Shown here: in pieces, positions 11,590 to 20,517 of the stretch | Numbering within the stretch: the stretch's first letter is position 1 | Layout: the number at the start of each line of letters is the position of its first letter | Assembly: GCF_032362555.1 (NCBI RefSeq) | Contig: NC_083533.1 | Location: 2,795,001-2,859,000 of the forward strand | Direction of reading: 5' to 3' | Source: Amyelois transitella | Lineage: Eukaryota > Arthropoda > Insecta > Lepidoptera > Pyralidae | Length of the DNA: 64,000 nucleotides | Notes under the pieces: generated by a model | What the model saw: the letters and a program-made list of their open reading frames with translations, nothing else | Databases searched by the model: none | What the model was told of the DNA's origin: nothing | Program-made: the position numbers and the translations under genes

Positions 11590-14500
11590 TCACGTCCTGT
11601 ATATGTATATGGTCACGTCTATGTCCCTTGCGGGTTGGACAGAATCACTTGTCTGAAAGCATGTGTTGTGTGTACCTACATATATACATACATCCACATT
11701 CATTATGTAAGCAAAGGAAGTGTGCAGAGATCGTGGCAAGTTGAAAGAGGTAGTCTTGTCCACCCCGCAAGGGACAAAGACTTGACCATATACATATACA
11801 GGGTGACATTTAAAACAACTGCATCCTTTTGAACAAAGACCCATGCTTCTGAGCCGTTTGAGCCTATATTTATTTAAATTAAACGACATCATTTTCACAT
11901 TTAAAAAACCCTCAAAAACTACGTCGCTTTAATGAGATCTCTTGTCTGAAAGCATATTGTGTGTACATATATTAATTCCCGACAATAATGTATGGAAGTG
12001 AAAGTGCCGTGTGGTTCCCGGCACCAATGGAAAAAAGAATAGGACCACTCCATTTCTCTCCAATGGATGTCGTAAAAGGCGACTAAGGGGTACGCTTATA
12101 AAATTGGGATACTTCTTTTAGGCGATGGGCTAGCAACCTGTCACTATTTGAATCTCAATTCTATCTTAAAGCCAAATAGCTGAACGTGGCCTATCAGTCT
12201 TTAAAAGACTGTTGGCTCTGTCTACCCGGCAAGGGATATAGACGTGACCATATGTATGTATGGGAGTGAAAGTTGGGTATGGCAAAAGAAGCACGAAAGC
12301 AGAATAAATGCAGTGGAAATGAGAGCGTTAAGGAGTATGATGGGTGTGATGAAATTGAATGACCGGATAAGGAACAGCGTGATAAGGGAATGTTGTGATG
12401 TGAAAGAAGATGTAGTTACAGGAATAGAAAAGGGTATGTTGAGATCTGAACGGCCACTATTGGTCTTTCGAGACTGTTAGCTCTGTCTACCCCGTAAGGG
12501 ATAAAGACGTGATTATATGTATGTATGTAAATTAAATGAAAGGGTGAGGGGAGGGGGCTAAATTTTTTGGATTTTACTTCTTAAACAGAGTCACAGAAAA
12601 AAAAGCTAATCTTTCATCATGTTCCAGGACATGCCTCTCGGCCTGATGGACGATATTTACGAGTTCTCGTCCAAATTCGCGGAGAGGATCGACGAGGTGG
12701 AAGACGTGTTGACCACCAACCGGCTCTGGGTGCAGAGGACCAAGGATATTGGGATCGTCACAGCTCAGGACGCATTGAATTACGGATTCAGGTGAGACAT
12801 TTGAAAGGAGAATCTCACTTTTTAATTTACAATAATAGTTTTTTTTTTACATGTTAAAATTTATACTAATATTATAAAGCTGAAGAGTTTGTTTGTTTGT
12901 TTGTTTGAACGCGCTACTACTTGTTTTAATTGAAAAAATATTTTTTTCTTGAATTTTCTCGGACATTTATCGAAGAAGGCTTTAGGCTATGTAAGTTTTC
13001 TGATTGGTCGGGGTCTTGGATGTTTATATATATATATATAAGTATTTATTATAAAATATATAGTATCGTTGTGTTAGTATCTCGTAACACAAGTCTCGAA
13101 CTTACTTCGAGGCTAACTCAATCTGTGTAATTTGTTCCGTATATATTTATTTATTATTATATTGTAGATACATATCCATCTCTTTCCCATGGATGTCGTA
13201 AAAGGCGACTAAGGGATAGGCTTATAAACTTGGTATTCTTCTTTTAGGCGATGGGCTGGCATCCTGTCACTATTTGAATCTCAATTCTATCATTAAGCCA
13301 AATAGCTGAACGTGGCCATTCAGTCTTTTCAAGACTGTTGGCTCTGTCTACCCCGCATGGGATATAGACGTGACCAATATGTATGTAGGTATTTAGATAT
13401 ATATATTTACATACATACATACATACATATCATCACGTCAATATCCCTAACGGGGTAGACAGAGCCAACAGTCTTGAAAAGACTGAAAGGCCACGTTCAG
13501 CTATTTGGCTTAATGATAGAATTGAGATTCAAATAGTGACAGGTTGCTAGCCCATCGCCTAAAAGAAGAATCCCAAGTTTGTAAGCCTATCCCTTAGTCG
13601 CCTTTTACGACATCCATGGGAAAGAGACGGAGTGGTCCTATTCTTTTTTGTATTGGTGCCGGGAATCACACGGGAAATATATATATATATACATACATAT
13701 ATTTATTTATAATATTCGCAGCGGCGTGATGCTCCGCGGTTCCGGCATCAAGTGGGACCTGCGCAAGACTCAGCCGTACGATGCGTACGCGCACGTGGAG
13801 TTCGACGTGCCCATCGGCACCAACGGCGACTGTTACGATAGGTGACTATAATACACTCTTTTTTTGAATAGAATACATTTATTTTCAAAATTGGATACAA
13901 GGTATCACTTGTTGACGTCACACAACTTAAATCTAATTATAACTACTGCCGCTTCCAAAGCGCGTGTGTAGAAGAAGCGGCGGAACAAACTACACTGCAG
14001 CGTTTTCATCGGACGTCAATTTACTAATATAGATCTCTTAAATCTAAATCGAGGACGAATGCACATTGTCTACGTTAAAAAACGTGAATGATGTTTGACG
14101 TGACAACGTCTTATAATTCGATTGAGCCGGCTGCACGCACGAAAAAACATGACTCATGCGGCGTTACCTCGCTCTGAGGCGTTCCATGTGAGGCTTGAAG
14201 TGCAAGCGAGAGCGCGGAACGAGCGACAAAGAGGCACAATCGGCCTTCGCGTTCGGCAGCGTACACCTCCTTCTCTATATACATACAAATCTATATTAAA
14301 CAAATGAAATTAAATTTTTCTTTTCAAAAATGCTACCATTCCATCAGTATTTTCTTAAGCCGTTGTCACGTTCAACTGTCGTCAGTGAACCGACTTTAGA
14401 GACAACCGATTTTTTTAGGAAAAGAAGTCCATATTGAATATTATTCAATCTTCTTCTTGGCTATTTCTTAGTCCCGGTTGCATCCTCACCACTCTGGAGT

Positions 14501-17443
14501 GGAGCCCGGGGTATGCCTTAAATTCAAATTTTTAGATTAATAGATATTAGATAGATTATTAGACTTTAGGACCATAAAGAAACCACTTAAGTTACCTTTG
14601 TTCACTTTCTGAAAATACATAGTCACGCAACCTCTTTGAAATAAACAACAATTATAGGTTAAAACTGGCCACTGGCCAATAAAGCGAATTGGCCAGTGGC
14701 CAGTTCATTCATAACGCTCTCTCTCTCGAGAGAGAGAGAGAGAGTTATGAATGTGGATGAAGCGAAGGAAGTATGCAGAGATCGTGGCAAGTGGACAGAT
14801 GTAGTCTCCGCCTACACCTCCGGGAAAGAGGCGTGATTTTATGTATATATATATAATAATATATAATATATGTAATTCTCCCTCCAAGATATCTGTGCCG
14901 CGCGGAGGAGATGCGTCAGTCTCTGCGCATCATCGAGCAGTGCCTGAACAAGATGCCGGCCGGGGAGGTCAAGACTGACGACGCCAAGCTGACCCCGCCC
15001 TCCAGGGAGGAGATGAAGGTATAGATAGGAAACACATACATACATATAGCGGGGTAGACAGGGTCTTGGAAATACAAAGGCCACGCTGTTTGGGTTAATT
15101 TGAAAAAAAAATTGAGATTCGGAGATGAAAGTATATATACTACACACATCCATACATATAGCGGGGTAGACAGGGTCTTGAAAGTACAAAGGCCACGCTG
15201 TTTGGCTTAATTTGAAAAAAAAAATTGAGATTCGGAGATGAAGGTATATATACTACACACATACATACATATAGCGGGGTAGACAGGGTCTTGGAAATAC
15301 AAAGGCCACGCTGTTTGGGTTAATTTGAAAAAAAAATTGAGATTCAAAATGTATGAAAGTAGATATATATTGTAGTAATTCTACCTGTCCCGGCAAATGT
15401 TGTTTTGAAAAATAAATATTTTTTAAGTAATTTCTAGTTTTAAAAAATGTTAAGGGTTGACAACTTTTATCACTAAGGGGTATGAAAAATAGATGTTGGC
15501 CGATTCTCAGACCTACTCAATATGCTCACAAATTTCATGAGAATCGGTCAAGCCGTTTCGGTGGAATACGGGAACGAACATTGTGACACGAGAATTTTAT
15601 ATAAAAGATTGATAAGATACGATACAACGATGTTTCTCCGCAGATGTTTTATTAGGAATTCGTAAATAACAGTTAAAAACGGAACCCCATTACAAACCTC
15701 AGCTGTCAGCCTGTCTATGAGTCACTTATTTGGAATTTTGGTAACAGAAAAAAGTTACAAAGCTTTTAAAACAGCTTATAGCCTCAACCTTTCGAATATT
15801 TTCGCGCCATACATATAAATACTTGCGGCGTAGACAGAGCCAACAGTTGAGTGAAAGGTCACGGTCAGCTGTATGGCTTAATGATAGAATTAAGATTTAA
15901 ATATTGACAGGTTGCTATCCCATCGCCCACATGAAGAATCTCAAGTTTATTAGCCCATCTCTCGGTCGCCTTTTACGACATCCATTTTGTTTCGTAAGTC
16001 TATATACATACATATGATCACGTCTTTATCCCTAGCGGGGTAGACAGAGCCACCAGTCTTGAAAAGACTGATAGGCCACGCTCAGCTGTTTGGCTTAGGT
16101 AATGATAGAATTGTGATTCAAATAGTGACAGGTCGCTAGCCCATCGCCTAAAAGAGGAATCCCAAGTTTATAAGCCTATCCCTTAGTCGCCTTTAACGAC
16201 ATCCGTGGGAAAGAGATGTAGTGGTCCTATTCTTTTTTGAAATGGTGCCCGGGAACCGCACGGCACAAGTTTCGTAAGTCTCTCATATTTATTTTCTGTT
16301 TCGCAGACATCAATGGAGGCGCTGATCCATCATTTCAAGCTATTCACCCAGGGTTACCAGGTGCCCCCCGGTTCTACGTATACCGCTGTGGAGGCGCCTA
16401 AAGGGGAGTTCGGAATTTATTTGGTCTCTGATGGAGGATCAAAACCTTACAGGTAACTTTATACTCCCTGCGTAACTCTCTATACTATATACTTCCTACT
16501 AGCTGTGCCCGCGACTTCTTCCGCGTGGAATAGTTATTGAAGCCCTCAAGGGTGAATAATTTTCCCCGGTTTTTTCATATATTCCTAAAGCCTTCCTCGA
16601 TAAATGGTCTATTCAACGCAAAAAGAATTTTTCAATTCGAACCAGTAGTTCCTGAGATTAGCGCGTTCAAACAAACAAACTCTTCAGCTTTATTATATTA
16701 GTATAGATAATATTATGGTACAATTATACCGTGTGCAGTGTGGTTCCCGGCACCGATAAAAAAAAAGAATAGGACCACTCCATCTCGTTCCCATTCATGT
16801 CAGAAAAGGCGACTAAAAGATAAGCTTATTAACTTGGGATTATTTTTTAGGCGATGGGCTAGCAACCTGTCACTATTTGAATCTCAATTCTATCATAAAG
16901 CCAAACGTGGCCTATCAGTCTTTTCAAGACTGTTGGATCTGTCTACCCCGCAAGGGATGTGATGCGGGAGATGTGACTATATGTATGTATTGAACAAAAG
17001 ATAGCATCTACTGGCTGTTGTATTTAAATTAATTTCATACATACATACATACATACATAAAATCACGCCTCTTTCCCGGAGGGCACCTCTTTCCACTTGC
17101 CACGATCTCTGCATACTTCCTTCGCTTCATCCACATTCATAACTCTCTTCATGCAAGCTCGGCGGTTTCGGGTACTCTTGAGCTGACCCTTTACCAGGAC
17201 GTCTTTAATTTGATCAAGATATGTTCGTCTAGGTCTTCCCACTCCGACCTTTCCCTCCACACTCTCCTTGTATATCTGCTTAGTCAACCTGCTTTCATTT
17301 AAATTAATTTCAGATGTAAAATAAAGGCGCCCGGATTCGCCCACTTGGCCGCTTTAGAGAAGATCGGCAGGAACTCCATGTTGGCCGACATCGTAGCGAT
17401 TATAGGAACCTTGGATGTCGTCTTCGGGGAGATCGACCGATAA
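7282..17443 (+). CDS. ND-49: NADH dehydrogenase (ubiquinone) iron-sulfur protein 2, mitochondrial (complex I 49 kDa subunit)
   Basis: Core subunit of respiratory complex I, in the peripheral arm near the quinone site. Ten exons, all with GT-AG borders and matching phases: 7282-7376, 8469-8584, 9388-9497, 10223-10424, 11329-11516, 12628-12791, 13722-13841, 14889-15018, 16307-16452, 17314-17443. Together they encode 466 residues (human NDUFS2 has 463). Exon 1 encodes a basic, Ser/Leu-rich mitochondrial presequence ([19 protein letters not shown]). Family signatures follow: [91 protein letters not shown], ending VFGEIDR. A second in-frame ATG (MNVLL, 7294) could also start translation. No frame damage was seen. 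Most introns contain TATG-tailed elements, several touching the 5' splice sites. The gene converges with su(f). Confidence 0.96.
7998..8095 (-). mobile_element. TATG-tailed SINE-like fragment
   Basis: Tail half only: TAATCACGTCTATATCCCTT through CCACATCTAGCTGTAAAGCT, in ND-49 intron 1. Confidence 0.65.
8193..8452 (+). mobile_element. TATG-tailed SINE-like element
   Basis: Full-length copy from GCCGTGTGGTTTCCGGCACC to CCATATGTATGTATGTAC. It ends 17 bp before the 3' splice site of ND-49 exon 2. Confidence 0.88.
8629..9040 (+). mobile_element. TATG-tailed SINE-like element interrupted by a solo LTR
   Basis: The 3' half of the element (GCTAGCAACCTTTCACTACT to TATATGTATATGTA) is split within its tail by the LTR at 8761-9014 and resumes with TGTATG. 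Confidence 0.75.
8761..9014 (+). mobile_element. Solo LTR of an LTR retrotransposon (fossil)
   Basis: A 254-bp unit beginning TGTGGCGACATC and ending CCCGCTACA, flanked by the 4-bp direct repeat TGTA on both sides. A second copy with its own 4-bp repeat lies at 33717. TG...CA ends, a short target duplication and no internal coding part fit a solo LTR; the family is not identifiable from this alone. Confidence 0.7.
9130..9357 (-). mobile_element. tRNA-derived SINE
   Basis: Same family as 3378-3617. The B-box complement (TTCGAACC) and A-box complement (ACCACTGCGCCACAGAGA) lie at 9298-9354, in ND-49 intron 2, ending about 30 bp before exon 3. Confidence 0.83.
9498..9685 (-). mobile_element. TATG-tailed SINE-like element at the exon 3 donor
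   Basis: The intron starts GTACATACATAC, so the element tail begins inside the 5' splice site of ND-49 exon 3. The body runs through CCCGTCTATATCCCTTGCGG to AATCCCAAGTTTGTAAGCC, missing the 5' third. Confidence 0.85.
9697..9890 (-). mobile_element. 3' fragment of RTE-like LINE
   Basis: Antisense LINE 3' end (AAAATCACGCCTCTTTCCCG through GACGTCCTTAATTTGATCAA), preceded by a copy of the ND-49 exon 3 end (CGGAGAGGTACATACAT at 9691). Confidence 0.85.
10436..10504 (-). mobile_element. TATG-tailed SINE-like fragment between exon 4 copies
   Basis: Tail-side 70 bp (GTTCACGTCTATATCCCTTG to CACGTTCAGCTATTT) between the true exon 4 end and its duplicate. Confidence 0.75.
10507..10605 (+). repeat. Duplicated 3' half of ND-49 exon 4 with donor
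   Basis: A 99-bp, indel-free copy of 10337-10435, offset 170 bp. Five substitutions: four synonymous in the original frame and one Val to Met. The GTGAGT donor is kept and a CAGCTATTTTAG sequence in front could act as an acceptor. Confidence 0.9.
10694..10866 (-). mobile_element. TATG-tailed SINE-like element
   Basis: Antisense copy from CATACATACATATGGTCACG to AATCCCAAGTTT. It meets the next copy head to head. Confidence 0.82.
10867..11133 (+). mobile_element. TATG-tailed SINE-like element
   Basis: Full-length copy. Its 3' hairpin reads CAGTCCGCTCAGGACTG, in which one stem pair differs from the consensus on both sides. Confidence 0.88.
11138..11241 (-). mobile_element. TATG-tailed SINE-like element, 5' part
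   Basis: Antisense 5' portion (CCTCTTACGTCATCTACGG to GCACCACACGGCAC), in ND-49 intron 4. Confidence 0.7.
11545..11587. repeat. (TA)n microsatellite
   Basis: About 20 TA repeats 29 bp after ND-49 exon 5, next to TATG-element tail sequence. Confidence 0.95.
11588..11800. repeat. Composite of TATG element, exon 5 flank duplicate and LINE/SINE hybrid
   Basis: Contains an antisense TATG-element tail (GGTCACGTCTATGTCCCTTG), a copy of the sequence after exon 5 (AATCACTTGTCTGAAAGCAT at 11643), then plus-orientation LINE body (GTGTGCAGAGATCGTGGCAA) that continues into the SINE-type tail ACCCCGCAAGGGACAAAGAC. Confidence 0.7.
11976..12443 (+). mobile_element. RTE-like LINE fragment carrying a nested TATG element
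   Basis: LINE sequence equivalent to about 2004-2200 (CCGACATTAATGTATGGGAG region through AGAAAAGGGTATGTTAAGA), split by the insertion at 12002-12256. The sequence (A)TGTATGGRAGTGAAAG occurs on both sides of the insertion, giving a target duplication of about 17 bp. Confidence 0.82.
12002..12256 (+). mobile_element. TATG-tailed SINE-like element nested in LINE fragment
   Basis: Full-length copy ending GACGTGACCATATGTATG. Its tail merges with the duplicated target. Confidence 0.87.
12444..12530 (+). mobile_element. TATG-tailed SINE-like fragment
   Basis: 3' third only, from GGCCACTATTGGTCTTTCGA to ATTATATGTATGTATG. Confidence 0.72.
12862..12990 (+). mobile_element. Helitron-like repeat HLE-A, 5' part
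   Basis: Starts TATACTAATATTATAAAGCT, continues GAGTTTGTTTGTTTGTTTGA and breaks off at GGCTTTAGGCTAT, in ND-49 intron 6. Confidence 0.7.
12991..13165 (+). mobile_element. tRNA-derived SINE, 5'-truncated
   Basis: Body only (TTCTGATTGGTCGGGGTCTT through CTCAATCTGTGTAATTTGTT). The tRNA-like head is absent. Confidence 0.78.
13168..13392 (+). mobile_element. TATG-tailed SINE-like element
   Basis: Copy lacking the first ~40 bp (starts CCATCTCTTTCCCATGGATG). It forms an inverted pair with the next element. Confidence 0.87.
13406..13675 (-). mobile_element. TATG-tailed SINE-like element
   Basis: Full-length antisense copy from CATACATACATACATATCAT to GGGAATCACACGG. It ends about 45 bp before ND-49 exon 7. 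Confidence 0.88.
13860..14070. repeat. Interspersed repeat with CCGCTTCCAAAGCG core
   Basis: TTATTTTCAAAATTGGATAC through ACTGCCGCTTCCAAAGCGCG. The CCGCTTCCAAAGCG core recurs in the inverted-repeat element at 34159, so the two are related. Non-coding. Confidence 0.5.
14449..14525 (-). repeat. R3 repeat fragment
   Basis: CTTCTTCTTGGC followed by AGTCCCGGTTGCATCCTCAC. Short end piece of the R3 family. Confidence 0.6.
14718..14846 (+). mobile_element. 3' fragment of RTE-like LINE with (GA)n expansion
   Basis: A palindromic CTCTCTCTCTCGAGAGAGAG run leads into GAGTTATGAATGTGGATGAA and the LINE 3' end. It ends 43 bp before ND-49 exon 8. Confidence 0.82.
15019..15375 (-). repeat. Tandem array of truncated TATG element plus exon 8 donor copies
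   Basis: Three ~115-bp units, each with CATACATATAGCGGGGTAGA and AAATTGAGATTC. Between units stands GGAGATGAARGTATA, a copy of the ND-49 exon 8 end and donor (15121 and 15235). Confidence 0.9.
15378..15612. mobile_element. Helitron-like or similar non-autonomous repeat
   Basis: Contains TCATGAGAATCGGTCAAGCC and ATATAAAAGATTGATAAG, the arrangement of lepidopteran repeats ending in TTTATATAAAAGAT. Termini uncertain. Confidence 0.45.
15810..15992 (-). mobile_element. TATG-tailed SINE-like element, diverged
   Basis: ATACTTGCGGCGTAGACAGA through TCGCCTTTTACGACATCCAT, without the 5' end. Confidence 0.75.
16005..16267 (-). mobile_element. TATG-tailed SINE-like element
   Basis: Full-length antisense copy from ATACATACATATGATCACGT to GGGAACCGCACGGCAC. 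It ends 39 bp before ND-49 exon 9. Confidence 0.87.
16498..16708 (-). mobile_element. Helitron-like repeat HLE-A
   Basis: From CTAGCTGTGCCCGCGACTTC to TTATATTAGTATAGATA, in ND-49 intron 9. Confidence 0.72.
16732..16990 (+). mobile_element. TATG-tailed SINE-like element
   Basis: GTGTGGTTCCCGGCACCGAT to GACTATATGTATGTAT, with an 8-bp disruption near the tail. Confidence 0.85.
17042..17300 (-). mobile_element. 3' fragment of RTE-like LINE
   Basis: Antisense LINE 3' end extending further 5' than the others. Its reverse complement encodes [20 protein letters not shown] in the LINE frame. It ends 13 bp before ND-49 exon 10. Confidence 0.87.
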
Positions 17444-18218
17444 TGATGATGTTCAGCCAATCGTGTAGCGCGAGAGATGTGGTTTATGAGGTAAATGAAT
17501 ATTTTTTTATCCTTTCTTTTTCTTTCTTTCGTAATTCTCAAAACAAAATTGTTTTTTTTTAATGCTGGATATCAGTGCCGTGTCTTCCACTCCATCTCTT
17601 TCATATGAATGTCGTAAAAGTCGACTAAAGGATATGCTTATATAATTGGGTTTTTCTTTTAGGCGATGGGCTAGCAACCTGTCACTATTTGAATCTCAAT
17701 TCTATCTAATGATAGAATTGAATTGCCAAAAAGCTGAATATGGCTGTTCAGTCTATTGGTGACTTTTGGCTCTGTCTACCCCGGGGGGGTTATATACGTG
17801 ATTATATATTATTATTTTATTTGGGGTTTTATTTCATTCCTCTTCCATCTTTTTCTATATTTGAAAATAAACTGATTGTAATGAATTGACAACACCAAAT
17901 GGTTGCAATTTTATGAAGGTAGACAGTCTGAATTGAATTGAATGTTGAGAATGATTGAATATCAATTCCATTATTAAGTCATACAGCTAAACGTGCCCTT
18001 TCAGTATTTTCGAAACTATTGGCTCGGTCTACCCCGTAAGGGAAGAAAACATGATTATATGTATGTATACATGACTGTATAAAATGCTTTTAATTAACTA
18101 TAAGACACAAAACAGTTTTGATAAACTTATTGACCGATGTTAACACACCTTTATTAAATTTTTTTTTCAGATTGGTGTTCTGCAGAAAAAAATTCAAGGC
18201 CAGATTGAAATGGAATAA
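17443..18218 (+). CDS. Possible 31-residue downstream ORF across a 3' UTR intron of ND-49
   Basis: The ND-49 stop overlaps an ATG (TAATGATGATG). That frame runs 48 nt to a GT donor at 17491 and, after a strong TTTTTTTTTCAG acceptor ending at 18170, resumes in phase for 48 nt more to a TAA at 18216-18218. It encodes [16 protein letters not shown] joined to IGVLQKKIQGQIEME. I know no family for it. The intron itself looks real; that the peptide is made is speculation. Confidence 0.3.
17576..17810 (+). mobile_element. TATG-tailed SINE-like element, diverged
   Basis: GTGTCTTCCACTCCATCTCT to GTGATTATATATTATT, inside the ND-49 3' UTR intron. Confidence 0.75.
17935..18068 (+). mobile_element. TATG-tailed SINE-like fragment
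   Basis: 3' half, ATCAATTCCATTATTAAGTC to GATTATATGTATGTAT, in the same 3' UTR intron. Confidence 0.72.
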
Positions 18219-18333
18219 ATAATATCTCTCACACTATACACAAAATATTTATAAGCGCAACGTCTGATGAGTAGATAATTGTACATTTTTACTAAGTTAT
18301 TTTCCATTTTGTTCACACGCTGGTCGGTTTATA

Positions 18334-18339
18334 AATAAA
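18334..18339 (+). promoter_or_regulatory. Poly(A) signal AATAAA of ND-49
   Basis: First good AATAAA in the 3' exon after the intron, about 115 nt after the acceptor-side stop. An overlapping AATAAATAAT at 18215 is a weaker candidate. Confidence 0.55.
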
Positions 18340-18599
18340 TACTTGCATAAAATCTTCGTTTTCATTCAACAATAACATGGAATGATTTGAAATGTATTGT
18401 TAAAATCATGTTGAATGCAGAAAAGTATTTAACACATTGAAATATTAGCAATAAATGGTTATAAATGGATCATTTTTGTTTTATTTTTTGATTTGCTTAA
18501 TTTTCGTGAAGTTTATATTACAGTGGGTCGCATAGAAAATGACATATCGTATTTATAGCGCTATACTTTTCTAAGAGAGAATGAAATCGTTATGAGTAT

Positions 18600-18722
18600 G
18601 CCACTATTTGGATTTCAAATATTTCAAGTCATACAGCTGAACCAGGACCTTTCAGTTTTTGTGAGACTGTTGGCTCTGTCTACCCCGAAAAGGATACAAA
18701 TGTGATTATATGTATGTATATT
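18600..18722 (+). mobile_element. TATG-tailed SINE-like fragment
   Basis: 3' half of the element between the convergent ND-49 and su(f) genes, ending GATTATATGTATGTATA. Confidence 0.72.
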
Positions 18723-18905
18723 TTGAAAGTCGTAAAAAACGATTAAAGGACAAGCTTGTGCATACCACTGCGTCAAGTGGGAAAAAGTGCCACTTACTAC
18801 CCTTATCTAACTTCTGGAATGTGATCGCTTTTCGAAACTTGAGAGTAATCACATAATTTATTTGTAAAATCATAGACATTTTCTAGAAAACAGTACAGTT
18901 TTAGT

Positions 18906-19128
18906 AAAAAAAGAATAGGACCACTCGATCTCGTTCCCATGGATGTCGTAAACGGCGTCTAAGGAATTGTCTTTTGAACTTTGTGTTCTTGTAAGCGATA
19001 GGCTAACAACCTGTCACAATTTGAATCTCAATTCCATCATGAAGCCACACAGCTGAACGTAACCTTTCAGTATTTTCGACTGTTGGCTCTGTCTACCCCG
19101 CAGAGGATATAGACGTATATGTATGTAT
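18906..19128 (+). mobile_element. TATG-tailed SINE-like element, diverged
   Basis: AAAAAAGAATAGGACCACTC through TCTGTCTACCCCGCAGAGGA to GTATATGTATGTAT. Confidence 0.8.
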
Positions 19129-19489
19129 CTATACAGGACAGATGTCCAAAGTGTCGCTTTATCTTACCGGCGTACACTACGGCACCACAGAGGCTAAATA
19201 TATAAAATAAAACAATTTTTTACAAAATGAGTCTTATATTAAAAGAAATACTTCATATTATACAACACATTGAGGTTACCAAATTATTTTCACATTTCAT
19301 GGCGTCAAGGTTCAAAAACATTCATTTCGGGGTTTTAGTACCCGTTACCAAGTAGCGCATTATTAATACTTAAAATATTAGTACCCACGGTTTTACAAAC
19401 TAAATAGATCACTTTTACAAAGTCACAATCGCATTTACAAAAAAGAAATGTATACCTTGAAATTTCCGCGTGGTCACCATCACTTTCTG

Positions 19490-19976
19490 TATAACGCCAT
19501 CTAGTGAATATATGTGGGTTTATAGCAGGAGTGGACATGCAACGTGGTATGGAGTCCGTGGTATGAAGCTCAGAATGCAATTAAAGATACGATTTAAGAG
19601 GAGAAATAATGTAATTAGTATGAAGACAGATTTTCAGAGTATTCAAAATGAAATATTAAAATTAAATCACTTTTTATTGCGCACAAATATAACACACACA
19701 CATAGAAATCTAAATTATATACTCCTTAAACTGGGTTGGTACGGACACATCATGAGAAGAGAGGAAGGTCATGTTACTAAAAAAGCCTTAAATATGGAAG
19801 TGAAAGGTTCAAGAAATAGGGGAAGACCGAAAAAGAGATGGATGGACGGCGTAAGGGATAGTATGAGGAGAGAGGGAGTGACCAGTGAGATGGCAATTGA
19901 CAGAAGTAATTGGAAAAAACTAACATACTGTGCCGACCCCACGTCGAAAGTGGGAAAAGGTAACGACGAAGAAGAC
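19490..19976 (+). mobile_element. 3' coding end of a second RTE-like LINE
   Basis: The frame at 19470-19979 encodes, from about 19730, WYGHIMRREEGHVTKKAL, GRPKKRWMDGVRDSMRREG and NWKKLTYCADPTSK, the usual C-terminus of an RTE-type LINE distinct from the one at 320. It ends in GACGAAGAAGA. 5'-truncated; the catalytic RT is missing. Confidence 0.75.
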
Positions 19977-20190
19977 TAGCTTTTGCCCGCGGATTCGCCA
20001 ACGTGATTGTCGACTTGTCACAAAGTTTTAACTTTCACCTCCCATTTTAGTATTAAGTGGGTATGATTTTTAAGTATCCTATATAAGAATGAGAGAGGGG
20101 TTTTAACAATATCCATACCAAATTTCATTCGAATCGGTCCAGCGGTTTAGCTGTGAAAGCGAACAGAGTTTCGCATTTATAAGTAAGGGA
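19975..20190 (-). mobile_element. Helitron-like repeat
   Basis: CTAGCTTTTGCCCGCGGATT to TCGCATTTATAAGTAAGGGA, directly abutting the LINE end. Contains TTCATTCGAATCGGTCCAGC, usual in lepidopteran Helitron-like repeats. Confidence 0.65.
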
Positions 20191-20346
20191 TACTATTCAG
20201 ATTTTTATAAAGAATACATAAAATATTGATGTGTAAATTACAAAATTCTCTTCCACACATCATATCAATAATACGAGGAGACAATATTTTAATTTTCATT
20301 CGTAACGCAATAAAAAGTATGTAGTAGTTAAATACTAAAGGCTACT

Positions 20347-20352
20347 TTTATT
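20347..20352 (-). promoter_or_regulatory. Candidate poly(A) signal of su(f)
   Basis: TTTATT on the plus strand (AATAAA on the su(f) strand), 166 nt after the stop codon. Confidence 0.45.
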
Positions 20353-20404
20353 TATAGAAATTCCCAAAAGACCATCCGCTTTAAACCGTTCTTATTTCTG
20401 CGTC

Positions 20405-20517
20405 TAGCAAGTTCTATCGACAACTATATCGATATGACAACTATAACTATTTGACAACTATTAACTATTTGACAACTATTAACTATTTGACAACTATTAA
20501 CTATTTGACAACTATAT
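20405..20517. repeat. 18-bp tandem repeat in the su(f) 3' UTR
   Basis: About five units of CTATTTGACAACTATTAA-type sequence, ending exactly at the su(f) stop codon. Confidence 0.9.

Noticed and set aside
12244-12480. Expressed 78-codon protein
   Set aside because: It is the LINE C-terminal coding sequence read through a SINE tail.
15019-15375. CRISPR-like array
   Set aside because: Only three units, in a eukaryotic intron, made of a retroposon fragment and exon-end copies.
17063-17344. 93-codon minus-strand frame resembling a gene
   Set aside because: A fusion of antisense ND-49 exon 10 with a LINE 3' fragment; no independent gene.
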